Shown: positions 1 through 9,280, counted from the stretch's first letter. The stretch is DNA of 64,000 nt from Afipia clevelandensis ATCC 49720 (GCF_000336555.1 NZ_KB375281.1:3150926-3214925); one strand, 5' to 3'. Numbers and translations: made by a program. Notes: a model not told the origin generated them from the sequence alone.

Positions 1-505
1 CCTTGAAGCAGGACTCCGCGATATGATGGTTGTTCTCGCCATAGAGCGTTTCGACATGCAGCGTTACGCCGGCGTTCATGGCGAAGGCGTTGAACCATTC
101 GCGCACCAGCTCGGTATCGAATTCGCCGATCTTGTCGCGCGGAAACTCGGCCTTGAACACCAGCACCGGCCGCCCCGAAATGTCGATCACCACGCGCGAG
201 AGCGTCTCGTCCATCGGCATGTGGACGCCGGCATAGCGGGTGATGCCCTTCATGTCGCCGAGCGCCTGCTTCACGGCCTGGCCGAGTGCAATGCCGACAT
301 CCTCCGTGGTGTGGTGATAGTCGATATGGAGGTCACCATCCGCCTGCACGGTGATGTCGATGCGGGAATGACGCGCCAGCAGGTCCAGCATATGATCGAA
401 GAAGCCGATCCCGGTCGCGATGTTGGACACACCGGTGCCGTCCAGGTTGACCGACACCATGATGTCGGTTTCCTTGGTCTTGCGCTTGATGGTGGCGGTG
501 CGCAT
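1..505 (-). CDS. hisB: Imidazoleglycerol-phosphate dehydratase (C-terminus cut by window edge)
   Basis: Converts imidazole-glycerol phosphate to imidazole-acetol phosphate in histidine biosynthesis, a cytosolic Mn-dependent reaction. The minus strand from an ATG at 505-503 reads [20 protein letters not shown] and continues for 168 residues without a stop to the window edge; full-length bacterial monofunctional HisB is about 195-200 residues, so roughly 30 are missing. Visible family motifs are the metal-binding [11 protein letters not shown] and [13 protein letters not shown] segments and, near the cut, the second metal site NHHIAES. There is no phosphatase domain fused at the N-terminus, unlike the enterobacterial bifunctional protein. 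It is divergent from hslV across a 190-bp gap; the rest of the his operon would lie outside the window on the left. Confidence 0.96.
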   Translation of the reverse strand, partial: MRTATIKRKTKETDIMVSVNLDGTGVSNIATGIGFFDHMLDLLARHSRIDITVQADGDLHIDYHHTTEDVGIALGQAVKQALGDMKGITRYAGVHMPMDETLSRVVIDISGRPVLVFKAEFPRDKIGEFDTELVREWFNAFAMNAGVTLHVETLYGENNHHIAESCFK

Positions 506-695
506 GAAATGTGCTCTCCGAACGCCGTCCTCTGGAAAGAAGCGTCCTTTTAACAGGCACATGACGCCTTCGCTACTGCGGGATGACGCGATTTTCGCGT
601 GAGTTTTCAGATATGGTGACCGGAAATCGCCGCTTCCCGGCCCGATTGCAACCGGCGGCCCCAGCGCCTAGATCAGGCCCCTCAAAGAGGTAATC

Positions 696-1247
696 ATGCA
701 GGCATCACAGGCTGAAATCTGGCACGGGACCACCATCCTGACGGTCCGCAAGGGCGGCAAGGTGGTGATCGGGGGCGACGGGCAGGTTTCCATCGGCCAG
801 ACGGTCATCAAGTCCAACGCCAAAAAGGTCCGCAAGCTCGGCAAGGGCGACGTGATCGGCGGCTTCGCCGGCGCCACCGCCGATGCATTCACGCTGTTCG
901 AGCGGCTCGAAGCCAAGCTCGAACAGTATCCGGGCCAATTGACCCGCGCGGCCGTCGAGCTTGCCAAGGACTGGCGCACCGACCGCTATCTGCGCCGCCT
1001 GGAGGCCATGATGATCGTGGCCGACAAGGACGTCTCGCTTGTGCTGACCGGCACCGGCGACGTGCTCGAGCCGGAACAGGGCGTGATGGCGATCGGCTCC
1101 GGCGGCAACTATGCGCTGGCGGCGGCTCGTGCATTGGCCGACTCCGACAAGGATGCCGAGACCATCGTGCGCCGCGCGCTCGATATCGCCGCCGATATCT
1201 GTGTCTATACCAATCGCAATGTCACCCTCGAAACGCTGACCGCATGA
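696..1247 (+). CDS. hslV: ATP-dependent protease HslVU, peptidase subunit HslV (ClpQ)
   Basis: Proteolytic core of the HslVU (ClpYQ) heat-shock protease, an N-terminal-nucleophile threonine peptidase of the proteasome fold that degrades misfolded proteins unfolded by HslU. The 183-residue product has the family segments [34 protein letters not shown] and [16 protein letters not shown]. The active Thr, which is residue 2 in E. coli, is at position 12 here, behind an 11-residue extension [11 protein letters not shown] that would have to be removed; such extensions occur in other alphaproteobacterial HslV proteins. A GAGGT ribosome site stands 5 nt before the ATG. The stop overlaps the start of the next gene by ATGA, and hslU follows after that gene, so all three look cotranscribed. 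Confidence 0.97.
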   Translation: MQASQAEIWHGTTILTVRKGGKVVIGGDGQVSIGQTVIKSNAKKVRKLGKGDVIGGFAGATADAFTLFERLEAKLEQYPGQLTRAAVELAKDWRTDRYLRRLEAMMIVADKDVSLVLTGTGDVLEPEQGVMAIGSGGNYALAAARALADSDKDAETIVRRALDIAADICVYTNRNVTLETLTA

Positions 1248-1852
1248 GCGCGGCGGAGAACGCTTTGGCACCTTCCGCGCGCGGACTGTCGCCCCGCCAG
1301 GGTTTGCTGTTCGCCGTCCTGCTGCTCGCGCTGCAGGCCGCGATCCTTTACGCCATGGGCCGGGTGCCGATCTGCACATGCGGCACGATCAAGCTCTGGC
1401 ATGGCGTGGTGCTGAGTTCGGAGAACTCGCAGCACATCACGGACTGGTACACGTTCTCCCATATCATCCATGGCTTCCTGTTCTACGGTCTGACCTGGCT
1501 GCTGCTGCCGCGCCTATCGTGGGTCGCGCGCCTCCTGATCGCCATGCTGATCGAGGGCGGCTGGGAATTGCTGGAGAACTCGCCGGTCATCATCGAACGT
1601 TACCGTGCCGGCACGATCTCGCTCGACTATTACGGCGACAGCATCGTCAATTCGATCTCGGATACACTGGCGATGATCGGCGGCTTCATCGCCGCGCGAA
1701 AACTGCCGGTGATCGCGACCGTGCTGATCGCCATCGTGTTTGAAATCGCCGTCGGGCTGCATATCCGCGACAACCTGACGCTGAATATCATCATGCTGAT
1801 CCATCCGTTCGATGCGATACGGCAATGGCAGAGCGGGCCGCCGATCATCTAG
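1244..1852 (+). CDS. DUF2585 (UPF0314) family integral membrane protein
   Basis: A 202-residue inner-membrane protein of unknown function. It has a hydrophobic segment near residues 20-40, a second around 70-90 and two more in the C-terminal third (about 140-180). Between them lies a conserved soluble stretch with [30 protein letters not shown] and [13 protein letters not shown], the signature of the UPF0314/DUF2585 family found in Rhizobiales. Paired acidic residues in EGGWELLEN and DYYGDS resemble membrane-embedded polar sites, but no activity is known to me. It overlaps hslV by four bases (ATGA) and precedes hslU by 50 bp, so translation is probably coupled to hslV. Family assignment is by motif recall; function is not assigned. 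Confidence 0.88.
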   Translation: MSAAENALAPSARGLSPRQGLLFAVLLLALQAAILYAMGRVPICTCGTIKLWHGVVLSSENSQHITDWYTFSHIIHGFLFYGLTWLLLPRLSWVARLLIAMLIEGGWELLENSPVIIERYRAGTISLDYYGDSIVNSISDTLAMIGGFIAARKLPVIATVLIAIVFEIAVGLHIRDNLTLNIIMLIHPFDAIRQWQSGPPII

Positions 1853-1902
1853 GCTTCGTCACGCCGCTTGCGATCAAGCTCACTCAACAATAGTTAAGAG
1901 CC

Positions 1903-3204
1903 ATGACAGACTTCTCTCCTCGCGAAATTGTTTCCGAACTCGACCGCTTCATTGTCGGACAGGGCGACGCCAAGCGCGCCGTCGCCATTGCGCTGCGTAA
2001 CCGCTGGCGGCGGCAGCAACTGACCGGCTCGCTGCGCGAGGAAGTCCTGCCGAAGAATATTTTGATGATCGGTCCGACCGGTGTCGGCAAGACCGAGATC
2101 GCGCGGCGGCTTGCGCGCCTCGCCAACGCACCGTTCATCAAGGTGGAAGCGACGAAGTTCACCGAAGTCGGCTATGTCGGCCGCGATGTCGAGCAGATCG
2201 TCCGCGATCTTGTCGAGGTCGCGATCCTGCAAACCCGCGAGCGCAAGCGCAAGGATGTGCAGGCCCGCGCGCAGCAGGCCGCCGAGGACCGTGTGCTCGA
2301 TGCGCTGGTCGGCGCCAATGCCGGCGCCACGACACGCGATTCATTCCGCAGAAAATTGCGGGCGGGCGAACTGAACGAGAAGGAAATCGAGATCGAGACA
2401 CAAGCGTCCGGCGGCGCGCCGATGTTCGAGATTCCCGGCATGCCCGGCGCACAGATCGGCGCGATCAACATCGGAGATATTTTCGGCAAGATGGGCGGGC
2501 GCACCAAGACCCGCCGCCTGACGGTCGCGGATTCCCACGAAGTCCTGGTCAACGAGGAGAGCGACAAGCTGCTCGACAGCGAGCAGGTGACGCAGGAGGC
2601 CGTGCAGGCGGTCGAGAACAACGGCATCGTATTTCTGGATGAAATCGACAAGATTTGCGTACGCGATGGCGCAAGGGCGGGCGATGTCTCACGCGAGGGC
2701 GTGCAGCGCGACCTGTTGCCGCTGATCGAAGGCACCACCGTCTCGACCAAGCATGGCGCGGTGAAGACCGACCACATCCTTTTCATTGCGTCGGGCGCAT
2801 TCCATATCGCCAAGCCGTCCGACCTGTTGCCCGAACTGCAGGGCCGCCTGCCGATCCGTGTCGAGTTGCAGGCGCTGACCCGCGACGACATGCGCCGCAT
2901 CCTGACCGAGCCGGAAGCCTCCCTGCTCAAGCAGTATGTCGCGCTGATGCAGACGGAGGGCGTCACGCTGAATATCACCGATGACGCGATTGATGCACTC
3001 GCGGACGTCGCCGTGGCGGTGAACTCGACGGTGGAGAACATCGGCGCGCGGCGGTTGCAGACGGTGATGGAGCGCGTGCTGGATGAGACCTCATTCCACG
3101 CGCCGGACATGAATGGGCAGGCCGTCACCATCGATGCAGCCTATGTACAGAAGCACATCGGCGATCTGGCGAAGAACACGGATCTCAGCCGGTTTATTTT
3201 GTGA
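1903..3204 (+). CDS. hslU: ATP-dependent protease HslVU, ATPase subunit HslU (ClpY)
   Basis: AAA+ unfoldase that binds HslV and feeds it unfolded substrates in the cytosol. The 433-residue length is normal for the family. The N-terminal [20 protein letters not shown] signature is followed by Walker A GPTGVGKT (57-64), the pore loop region GYVGRDVEQ (90-98), a variable I-domain rich in Lys/Glu/Gln (about 110-220), Walker B IVFLDEID (242-249) and a C-terminal AAA+ subdomain. The protein ends in RFIL, the hydrophobic tail known to insert into HslV and activate it. It is the last gene of the hslV-DUF2585-hslU set and converges on the Smr gene across a 213-bp gap containing a palindromic repeat pair. 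Confidence 0.98.
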   Translation: MTDFSPREIVSELDRFIVGQGDAKRAVAIALRNRWRRQQLTGSLREEVLPKNILMIGPTGVGKTEIARRLARLANAPFIKVEATKFTEVGYVGRDVEQIVRDLVEVAILQTRERKRKDVQARAQQAAEDRVLDALVGANAGATTRDSFRRKLRAGELNEKEIEIETQASGGAPMFEIPGMPGAQIGAINIGDIFGKMGGRTKTRRLTVADSHEVLVNEESDKLLDSEQVTQEAVQAVENNGIVFLDEIDKICVRDGARAGDVSREGVQRDLLPLIEGTTVSTKHGAVKTDHILFIASGAFHIAKPSDLLPELQGRLPIRVELQALTRDDMRRILTEPEASLLKQYVALMQTEGVTLNITDDAIDALADVAVAVNSTVENIGARRLQTVMERVLDETSFHAPDMNGQAVTIDAAYVQKHIGDLAKNTDLSRFIL

Positions 3205-3252
3205 CCGACTAACGCAAGCCCCGCTTTCCAGTCGAACTTGCCAACATTCGAT

Positions 3253-3377
3253 GTCGTCCCCGCGAAGGCGGGGACCCATAACCACCACATTTGGTGATGA
3301 CATCGCGTAGATCGCTTTTACGACTTTGCCCGCTCGGCAGATCAGGGAGTATGGGTCCCCGCCTTCGCGGGGACGAC
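3253..3377. repeat. Inverted pair of GC-rich palindromic repeats (family R2)
   Basis: Two 25-bp cores, at 3253-3277 (GTCGTCCCCGCGAAGGCGGG followed by GACCC) and 3353-3377 (the exact reverse complement), flank 75 bp between convergent hslU and the Smr gene. Each core is itself a near-palindrome (CCCCGC-GAAG-GCGGGG type), and the pair can fold into one long hairpin. A third copy is at 18834-18859. They look like REP-type elements and may terminate transcription from both sides. Confidence 0.85.
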
Positions 3378-3417
3378 ACCGAGTTTGCTGAACTTCGCCG
3401 TAGAACGGCAGACGCGA

Positions 3418-3996
3418 TTACCGCGCCCGCCGCACCCGCACATAGAGCGCGCCCTCACCGCCGTGGCCGATATGCGCTTCGTCGAATCCGATCACCAGGC
3501 CACGGAATTCCGGCAGACTGAGCCATTGCGGTACCTGACGGCGCAGCACGCCGCGCTCCGACTCGGAGCCGCTCTTGCCCTTGCCGGTGATGATCAGGAC
3601 GACGCTCAATCCGCCTTCCTGCGCGTGATGCAGAAAGTCCCGCAGCACGCGATGCGCCCGGCTCTGCGTCATGCCGTGCAGATCGAGCCGCGCGTCGATG
3701 TCCTTCCGTCCGCGCGAGAGCTTTGACCGCTCCCTCCGCCCGAGCGGGGCCAGCGGTGGCGCCGGAGGGGCGACCGGAGTTTTGTGGACCGGCGGCAGAG
3801 ATTTCAGCCGAAGCACCGGTTCTGTCTTTGCCGGCGTCTCATCGACGGCGTCATGAGCCGTTTTGACCGGACGCGCACGCTTGCGCAGCGGCCTCGCCTG
3901 CTTCGCCACGCTTTCCCAGAGTTCGGCTTCTTCGCGCGTGAGCGCGCGCTTGCGCCGGGACACGGGAGGAGGATCGAGATTGCGCGGACGTTTCAT
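3418..3996 (-). CDS. Smr (MutS2 C-terminal type) domain protein
   Basis: A 192-residue protein with a basic, Pro-rich N-terminal half (Arg/Lys clusters at about 1-45 and 85-100) and an Smr domain from about residue 100 to the end. The Smr signatures LDLHGMTQSRAH and LIITGKGKSG are both present; the LDLHG and GxGxxS loops are the nucleic-acid-contacting or nicking elements of the family. Stand-alone Smr proteins are thought to act as DNA or RNA endonucleases; in E. coli the relative SmrB works in ribosome rescue. The start codon overlaps the mltA stop as ATGA, so the protein is probably made by translational coupling with MltA. The substrate is not known from sequence. Confidence 0.9.
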   Translation of the reverse strand: MKRPRNLDPPPVSRRKRALTREEAELWESVAKQARPLRKRARPVKTAHDAVDETPAKTEPVLRLKSLPPVHKTPVAPPAPPLAPLGRRERSKLSRGRKDIDARLDLHGMTQSRAHRVLRDFLHHAQEGGLSVVLIITGKGKSGSESERGVLRRQVPQWLSLPEFRGLVIGFDEAHIGHGGEGALYVRVRRAR

Positions 3997-5747
3997 CGGC
4001 GATGGCGATGCCGCCGGTAATGCCTTGAGCGGCGCGGCGTGGCGGATTTCACGGCTGACGGCGCGGCAGCTTCTGGTGCGGTTTTGGGGCGCGCGTCCGG
4101 CAACGGCACAGCCTGCGCAACGGGGGGAACCACAGCAGCGGCAGGTGTTGAAGGCGTAGCCGCGGACGGCGCGACCTGTGGAGCCTGGACCGCAGGCGCC
4201 TCTTTCGGCGCCACGGTCTTGTTGGCGTCGGCGGGCTGGTCCTTCGGCGAGGTCTTTTGTTCAGATTTTGAAGAATCAGTCTTTGAAGGATCAGCTTTGG
4301 GCTGATCTTTCGCAGCCTCCTTCGGCGCATCCGCCGCTGCTTCCTTCGCAGGCCCGGTCTGCGGAAACAGTTTGGCGATGGTGGCCGACGGCCGCTCGTC
4401 CGGCAGCGGCACGGTCTTGCCGCGCGGCGAGGGATCGAGACTTTTCGGCAGCAGCATCACAAACCGCGCCGGATTTTTCAGGCGGCCCGCGATGCGGCCA
4501 GCCTCCGCCCCTGCTCCGAAATAGATGTCCGCGCGCGCCGGCCCAATGATCGCGGAGCCGGTGTCCTGCGCAATCATCAGTTTGCGGAACGGCGTGTTCG
4601 ACGTCTCGGATTCAATCGGCAGCTTGCCTTCGATAAAGAACGGCGTGCCATAGACATGCAGCGACTTGTCGACGGCGATGGAGCGCCCTGCCGTGAGCGG
4701 CACGCCCTGCGCCCCGACCGCTTCGTCATCCGCCGCAAGCTTCACCTCGCGGAAGAACACATAGGAGCGGTTGAACCGGCGCAACTCCTTCGCCGCATCC
4801 GGATTCTGCTCCATATATTCGCGGATCTTCTGCATCGACATCTGCTCTTTCGGCACGATGTTGCGCTCGATGAGCACGCGGCCGACGGGCGTGTAGGGAT
4901 AGCCGTTATGCGCATCGTAATTGATGCGCACCATGGATCCATCCTCGAGCCTGATCCGCGCCGAGCCCTGAATCTGGATGAACAGAAGATCGGTCTGGCT
5001 TTTCAGCCAGACCACCTCAAGCCCGCGCCCCGCAATCGCGCCGTCCTCGATCTCGGCGCGGTCATAGTAAGGCACCAGCTTGCGCCGTCCGATCTTGCGG
5101 AACACCTGACCCTTGTTCGGCATGCTGGCGCTGGCCTGCGAATAGCCGCGCACGAACAGGTTCGACGGCCGCCGGTAGACCGGCACGTTATAGACATCGG
5201 TCTGGGTGCGCGAACCATCGACGATGGGCTCGTAGTAGCCGGTGACAAAACCCGCATCCTCGCCGATGCGCGAGATTTGCAGCGGCGTAAAGTTCTTTTC
5301 GAAGAATTCACGCGCCCTGGCGCTGTCGGCGATGTTGTCAGCGCGCGCCGCGATGCAGGGATCGCGCAGAGATGTGCCGAGCGCCTTGCTGTCGTTGAGC
5401 GCGCCTTTCTGCGCAGCGATCGGCTTGCAGCTTGCGCGAAACGTCTTGAACGCAGGGAGCTGATCGTCGTCGGTCCAGCCGGCGACCTCATTCCATGTCA
5501 GCGGCTCGTACTGTCCACCCGGAATCTCCAGCGGCCAATCGACTGGCGCACGTTTTCCGAGTTCATGATGGGGGCCGTGAGATGTGTGATGACGGCCCGC
5601 AGGTCTCGCCTGAGCGTTCACCGTCATTACAAGGGCGAGAACAAATCCCGCGGCTGCGGCGCCAGGCCACGAACAAAGGCGCGCGCCGGACCGCCCGGCG
5701 CATGAGCCGGGCGATGTCGCGTCCTTACTGTCCGCTTTCCGTCCCAA
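3993..5747 (-). CDS. mltA: Membrane-bound lytic murein transglycosylase A (MltA family)
   Basis: Cleaves peptidoglycan glycan strands at the outer face of the inner membrane or periplasm. The MltA and 3D domains are recognisable: VTGYYEPIVDGSRT, RGLEVVWLKSQTDLLFIQIQ and the catalytic-Asp segment DTGSAIIGPARADIYFG. The frame stays open to 5834. I prefer a TTG start at 5747-5745 (preceded by GGAAG) because it places a basic n-region before the hydrophobic AAAAGFVLALVM and an AQA cleavage site. The first usable internal ATG (in ALVMTVNAQ) would destroy the signal peptide. This start lies inside the Tim44-like gene (23-bp overlap). Unusual is a tail of about 120 residues rich in Ala, Pro and Lys that ends in RRSRHYRRHRHRR. 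The stop overlaps the Smr start. Confidence 0.88.
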   Translation of the reverse strand: MGRKADSKDATSPGSCAGRSGARLCSWPGAAAAGFVLALVMTVNAQARPAGRHHTSHGPHHELGKRAPVDWPLEIPGGQYEPLTWNEVAGWTDDDQLPAFKTFRASCKPIAAQKGALNDSKALGTSLRDPCIAARADNIADSARAREFFEKNFTPLQISRIGEDAGFVTGYYEPIVDGSRTQTDVYNVPVYRRPSNLFVRGYSQASASMPNKGQVFRKIGRRKLVPYYDRAEIEDGAIAGRGLEVVWLKSQTDLLFIQIQGSARIRLEDGSMVRINYDAHNGYPYTPVGRVLIERNIVPKEQMSMQKIREYMEQNPDAAKELRRFNRSYVFFREVKLAADDEAVGAQGVPLTAGRSIAVDKSLHVYGTPFFIEGKLPIESETSNTPFRKLMIAQDTGSAIIGPARADIYFGAGAEAGRIAGRLKNPARFVMLLPKSLDPSPRGKTVPLPDERPSATIAKLFPQTGPAKEAAADAPKEAAKDQPKADPSKTDSSKSEQKTSPKDQPADANKTVAPKEAPAVQAPQVAPSAATPSTPAAAVVPPVAQAVPLPDARPKTAPEAAAPSAVKSATPRRSRHYRRHRHRR

Positions 5748-6426
5748 CCAGCTTCCAGTTCGGATCGCGCGAGGTGATGTCACGGGCGAAGGTCCAGACA
5801 TCTGTGACATCGGTGAGCTTTTCCGCATTGCCATCGACGACGGCGCCAGCCTTGTCGCGAGTCACCGAGATCATCTGGGACACGAAGCGGATGGTGATCT
5901 GCGCGGCGCGATCACGGACCTCCGCATTTACGATCTCGGCCTTGTCGATCGAAGCGAACCGCGTCTCGACTTTCTCGCCGCGCTGCTCGCGCTCCTTGAT
6001 GGCGGCCTCAAAGCCTTCATAGACCTCGGACGAGAGGAGGTCCTTCAACGCCCGGCGGTCGCCATTGGCGAAAGCCAGCACGATCATCTCGTAGGCGCTC
6101 TTCGCGCCGCTGACGAAATGCTGCGCGTCGAATGAGGAGTCGGCAGCGGCGATCTGGTCCAGGCCGCGCGCCAGCGCGGAGCCGGACTCAGCGATGCCCT
6201 TCCAGCGATCGGCCGGAACTGCAGGTTCAGCGGACGGAGCCAGCGGTGCCGGGTCGATGGTCTTGCCCGGCATTGGCACGACGTTGTCCGGCGCGCCGCG
6301 CAGAACATCGCGGGCCGCGCGGTCAAACGGCGGGCGTTCGTCACCGGTGCGCTGGCCCAGCACGTTGCGCAGCCGCAGGAAGATAAAGACGGCCAAGGCC
6401 AGAAAAATGATGGTGTAAATATCCAC
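5725..6426 (-). CDS. Tim44-like domain inner-membrane protein
   Basis: A 233-residue protein with one N-terminal membrane helix (VDIYTIIFLALAVFIFLRL) and a periplasm- or cytosol-facing Tim44-like domain of about 150 residues (from SFDAQHFVSGAKSAYEMIVL to VWTFARDITSRDPNWKLVGT). The family is related to mitochondrial Tim44 and to bacterial TimA, implicated in membrane protein handling. I chose the GTG at 6426-6424 because conserved homology begins exactly there (DIYTIIFLALAVF). The frame is open to 6570, but that extension is Arg/Cys-rich and unlike the family. It is the first gene of a minus-strand run Tim44-like, mltA, smr, in which every pair overlaps. It is divergent from secB. Confidence 0.87.
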   Translation of the reverse strand: MDIYTIIFLALAVFIFLRLRNVLGQRTGDERPPFDRAARDVLRGAPDNVVPMPGKTIDPAPLAPSAEPAVPADRWKGIAESGSALARGLDQIAAADSSFDAQHFVSGAKSAYEMIVLAFANGDRRALKDLLSSEVYEGFEAAIKEREQRGEKVETRFASIDKAEIVNAEVRDRAAQITIRFVSQMISVTRDKAGAVVDGNAEKLTDVTDVWTFARDITSRDPNWKLVGTESGQ

Positions 6427-6799
6427 GTCGCATTCACTTTCTGATCGGTACTGCACGCCACCCGCGCGGCTTCCCCGATGAACAGCGTTATACGGGCGAT
6501 CGCAGCTCACATGTAGGCACGAAATCCGATCCAGCCAACATCGCACGATGCCGCGCCCCGGGCAGCCCAAAAGACCGAATTTGGGCTTCTATGGCGCCGA
6601 TTTAGCGCGATTCTACCCGATCCGGCGGTCGCGGCCAACCGAAAGGCGGCAGAATGGGCCTATCGTCCTTGTCGAATGAGGCAAGGCTATGATAGCCACT
6701 CGCCCCGACAAGGGCCTTGCCTCCAAAGACGCTTCGCAGGCAGTTCCCGCCGGATGGCTTCCGCGGCAATCCGTAATTTCCCATTCTCGGAGCACACTC
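6427..6799. other. Divergent intergenic region between Tim44-like gene and secB
   Basis: This 373-bp stretch must hold the promoters of both divergent genes. I see no supported coding region. From memory, an fxsA-like gene commonly lies here between Tim44-like and secB in related alphaproteobacteria; no FxsA-like translation is visible in this stretch. No clear terminator or operator is visible. Confidence 0.55.
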
Positions 6800-7282
6800 A
6801 TGACCAACGGCAACGGCGCACCTCTTGAGAATGCGGCTCCGCCCCAGTTCAATGTCCTCGCGCAGTACATCAAGGATTTCTCGTTCGAGAATCCGAACTC
6901 CCCGGCGTCGCTGGCCGCGCAGGAGCAGCAGCCCACCATCAACATCCAGATCAATGTGTCCGCGACCGCGGTTGCCGAACACGACTATGAAGTCTCGCTG
7001 TCCATCGAGGGCAAGGCCGAAAACGAGAATTTCACGCTGTTCGGCTTTGAGCTGATCTATGCGGGCGTGTTCCGCATCCAGAACGTGCCGCAGGAGAGCA
7101 TGCATCCGTTCGTCATGATCGAGTGCCCGCGCCTGCTGTTCCCGTTCGCACGCGAAATCGTGGCCTCCTCGGTACGCGCCGGCGGATTCCCGCCGCTGAT
7201 GCTCGATCCGGTGGATTTCGTCGGTCTCTATCGCCAGAACATGGCGCGCCAGGCCGAACAGCAGCAGGGCAAGCCGAGCTAA
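6800..7282 (+). CDS. secB: Protein-export chaperone SecB
   Basis: Cytosolic tetrameric chaperone that keeps preproteins unfolded and passes them to SecA. The 160-residue product has the expected pattern: [90 protein letters not shown]. The frame is open upstream to 6689, but the family start [18 protein letters not shown] fits the ATG at 6800. The acidic C-terminal SecA-contact tail is replaced by a Gln/Lys tail ([10 protein letters not shown]). It stands alone on the plus strand, divergent from Tim44-like/mltA and convergent with dnaQ. Its position beside dnaQ-coaE-maf is the classic alphaproteobacterial origin-flanking order. Confidence 0.97.
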   Translation: MTNGNGAPLENAAPPQFNVLAQYIKDFSFENPNSPASLAAQEQQPTINIQINVSATAVAEHDYEVSLSIEGKAENENFTLFGFELIYAGVFRIQNVPQESMHPFVMIECPRLLFPFAREIVASSVRAGGFPPLMLDPVDFVGLYRQNMARQAEQQQGKPS

Positions 7283-7333
7283 GGCGCCGCCCCCACGCAG
7301 CGAGGCAAATTCGCCTCGCTCAGTTTTCCTTGT

Positions 7334-8029
7334 TCAGTTTTCCTTGGTGTATTCGTTCCAGTACGGCGTGCCGCCGAGCGTGGCGACAAAGGCCGCATGC
7401 GCGGCGATGTCGGCTTCCGTCACCCGCGGCGCAAGCGGTACCTCACGCTGCCGGCGCGGCGTATCGGCTGGCCCGACAGAAAATGACTGGCGCGTCTCGG
7501 ACAGAATCAACTGCGACTGCCGCGCGCCGATCAGATCAATATAGACTTCCGCAAGCAGCTCGGCGTCGAGCAGCGCGCCGTGCTTGGTGCGGCGGGAATT
7601 GTCGATCGAATAGCGCGAGCACAGATCGTCGAGGCGGTTGGACACGCCGGGATGCTTGCGCCGGGCCAGCGTCAGCGTATCGACCAGACGATCGCGTGGA
7701 ATCGCGGCGCGCGCGACGCGATCGAGCTCCGCGTTGATGAAGCCGATATCGAACATCGCATTGTGAATGACCAGCGGCGCCTCGCCGATGAAGGCCAGAA
7801 AATCCTCGACCACCGATGCGAACAATGGCTTGTCGGAGAGGAACTCGCTGGACAGCCCGTGAACGTTGAAGGCTTCCTGCGGCATGTCGCGTTCGGGATT
7901 GAGATAGACATGATATGTCTGGCCCGTCGGCATGCGATTGACCATCTCGACACAGCCGATTTCCACCAGACGATCGCCGCGCAGCGGATCGAGGCCGGTG
8001 GTTTCGGTATCGAGAACGATTTCGCGCAT
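7334..8029 (-). CDS. dnaQ: DNA polymerase III epsilon subunit (3'-5' proofreading exonuclease)
   Basis: Proofreading subunit of the replicative polymerase. The 231-residue protein has all DEDDh exonuclease motifs: Exo I DTETTGLDP (residues about 7-15), Exo II HNAMFDIGFINAEL and Exo III with catalytic His and Asp in KHGALLDAELLAEVY. The C-terminal region (RVTEADIAAHAAFVATLGG) is the alpha-subunit and beta-clamp binding tail. The frame is open upstream to 8152, but MREIVLDTET at 8029 is the family start and is preceded by GGGTAGCTCC. It is the last gene of ppsR-maf-coaE-dnaQ, with 28 bp separating it from coaE. Confidence 0.97.
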   Translation of the reverse strand: MREIVLDTETTGLDPLRGDRLVEIGCVEMVNRMPTGQTYHVYLNPERDMPQEAFNVHGLSSEFLSDKPLFASVVEDFLAFIGEAPLVIHNAMFDIGFINAELDRVARAAIPRDRLVDTLTLARRKHPGVSNRLDDLCSRYSIDNSRRTKHGALLDAELLAEVYIDLIGARQSQLILSETRQSFSVGPADTPRRQREVPLAPRVTEADIAAHAAFVATLGGTPYWNEYTKEN

Positions 8030-8057
8030 GGAGCTACCCGGATAAGCGCGGCCCGAA

Positions 8058-8657
8058 TCAGGCCCGCCGCCTCGGCATTTTAACGACTTCCCGGAGGATT
8101 TCACTGATCCGCTCGCGCACCGGATCGAGACCGTGGGACGTGTCCACCACAAAATCGGCGCGACTGCGCTTCTCGGCGTCGGGCAACTGGCGGGCGAGGA
8201 TCGCGTCCAGTTTGTCCGGCGTCATGTTCTCCCGCGCCAGAATACGCTCGCGCTGAACCTGCGGGTCGGTCGTCACCACCACCACCGCATCGACGCGGTT
8301 CTCTCCGCCGGTTTCATAGAGCAGCGGCACATCGAGCACGGCCACCGGAGCCCCGGACGCTTCGGCATCGCTCAGGAACTTGAGCTGATGGCTGCGCAGC
8401 ATCGGATGCACAATGGTCTCTAGGCGCTTCATCGCCTCGGCGTTGTTCACCACCATCGCCGACAGCTTCTGCCGGTCCACCTTGCCGTTGGCGGTGCTGC
8501 CGGGAAACGCGGCTTCGACCGCCGGCACCGCCTCGCCCTCGTAGATCTTATGGACGGTGGCGTCGGCGTCATAGACCGGCACGCCCGCCTCCTGAAACAG
8601 CTTCGCCGTGGTGGATTTCCCCATCCCGATCGAACCCGTCAAACCCAGCAACAACAT
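8058..8657 (-). CDS. coaE: Dephospho-CoA kinase
   Basis: Catalyses the last step of coenzyme A biosynthesis, phosphorylation of the 3'-hydroxyl of dephospho-CoA by ATP. The 199-residue protein begins [20 protein letters not shown] with the P-loop GSIGMGKST at 8-16. It contains the substrate segment [14 protein letters not shown], the lid-type HPMLRSH and [17 protein letters not shown], all standard for CoaE. Gaps are 14 bp to maf upstream and 28 bp to dnaQ downstream, so it lies in one transcription unit with them. Confidence 0.97.
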   Translation of the reverse strand: MLLLGLTGSIGMGKSTTAKLFQEAGVPVYDADATVHKIYEGEAVPAVEAAFPGSTANGKVDRQKLSAMVVNNAEAMKRLETIVHPMLRSHQLKFLSDAEASGAPVAVLDVPLLYETGGENRVDAVVVVTTDPQVQRERILARENMTPDKLDAILARQLPDAEKRSRADFVVDTSHGLDPVRERISEILREVVKMPRRRA

Positions 8658-8671
8658 GGAGAACTCTTCCG

Positions 8672-9280
8672 TTATACGGCCAGCAGATTCCGGCTGCGCA
8701 GAAAATCAAACAGCGGCAGCAGCGGCAACCCCAGAATCGTGAAGTGGTCGCCCTCGATGCGTGCGAACAGGTGCACGCCGGTGCGCTCGAGCTGGTAGGC
8801 GCCGACGCTGGAGAGCACAGCGTCACCGGCTTCCGCCAGATAGGCCGTTATCTCGGCGTCTGTGAGAGGCCGCATGGTCATCCGCGCCACGCTGACATCG
8901 CAGAACAGCACTGTTCCATCCTTCGCAACAGCGACCGCGCTTTGGAGCGCGTGCATCTGGCCGGAGAGTGTCCTGATCTGGGCGGCGGCGGCGGCGCGAT
9001 CTGTGGGCTTGCTGAAAAGCCGCTCGCCAAGTGCGAGCGTCTGATCCGCGCCAACGACATAACGGCCGGGATTCTTCACCGAGATGAACTTCGCTTTCTC
9101 CGCGGCAAGCAGTGCTGCGATCTTTCCGGGATCGGCCAGACCCGAGTCTTGCTGAATTCCGCGTTCGTCGATGTCCGCAGGCATGGTCTCAACCGCAATT
9201 CCCGCATTCACCAGCAGACTCTTTCGCACAGCGCTTTGCGACGCGAGAATCAGAGGCTGCCGCTCACGCCAGATGGTCAC
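8672..9280 (-). CDS. maf: Maf/Ham1-family nucleoside triphosphate pyrophosphatase
   Basis: Hydrolyses non-canonical or modified nucleoside triphosphates (dTTP/UTP or m7GTP classes) to monophosphates and is linked to septum inhibition in some bacteria. The 202-residue protein starts with the Maf P-loop-like signature [19 protein letters not shown]. It also has [26 protein letters not shown] and the [13 protein letters not shown] and [12 protein letters not shown] segments. Which substrate class it prefers cannot be decided safely by eye. Its ATG overlaps the ppsR stop (ATGA), indicating coupled translation, and coaE follows 14 bp downstream. Confidence 0.93.
   Translation of the reverse strand: MTIWRERQPLILASQSAVRKSLLVNAGIAVETMPADIDERGIQQDSGLADPGKIAALLAAEKAKFISVKNPGRYVVGADQTLALGERLFSKPTDRAAAAAQIRTLSGQMHALQSAVAVAKDGTVLFCDVSVARMTMRPLTDAEITAYLAEAGDAVLSSVGAYQLERTGVHLFARIEGDHFTILGLPLLPLFDFLRSRNLLAV

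Noticed and set aside
5748-5834. Upstream extension of the mltA frame to an ATG at 5834
   Set aside because: It lies entirely within the Tim44-like gene and adds Ser/Pro-rich residues before an otherwise good signal peptide, so a later start is more likely.
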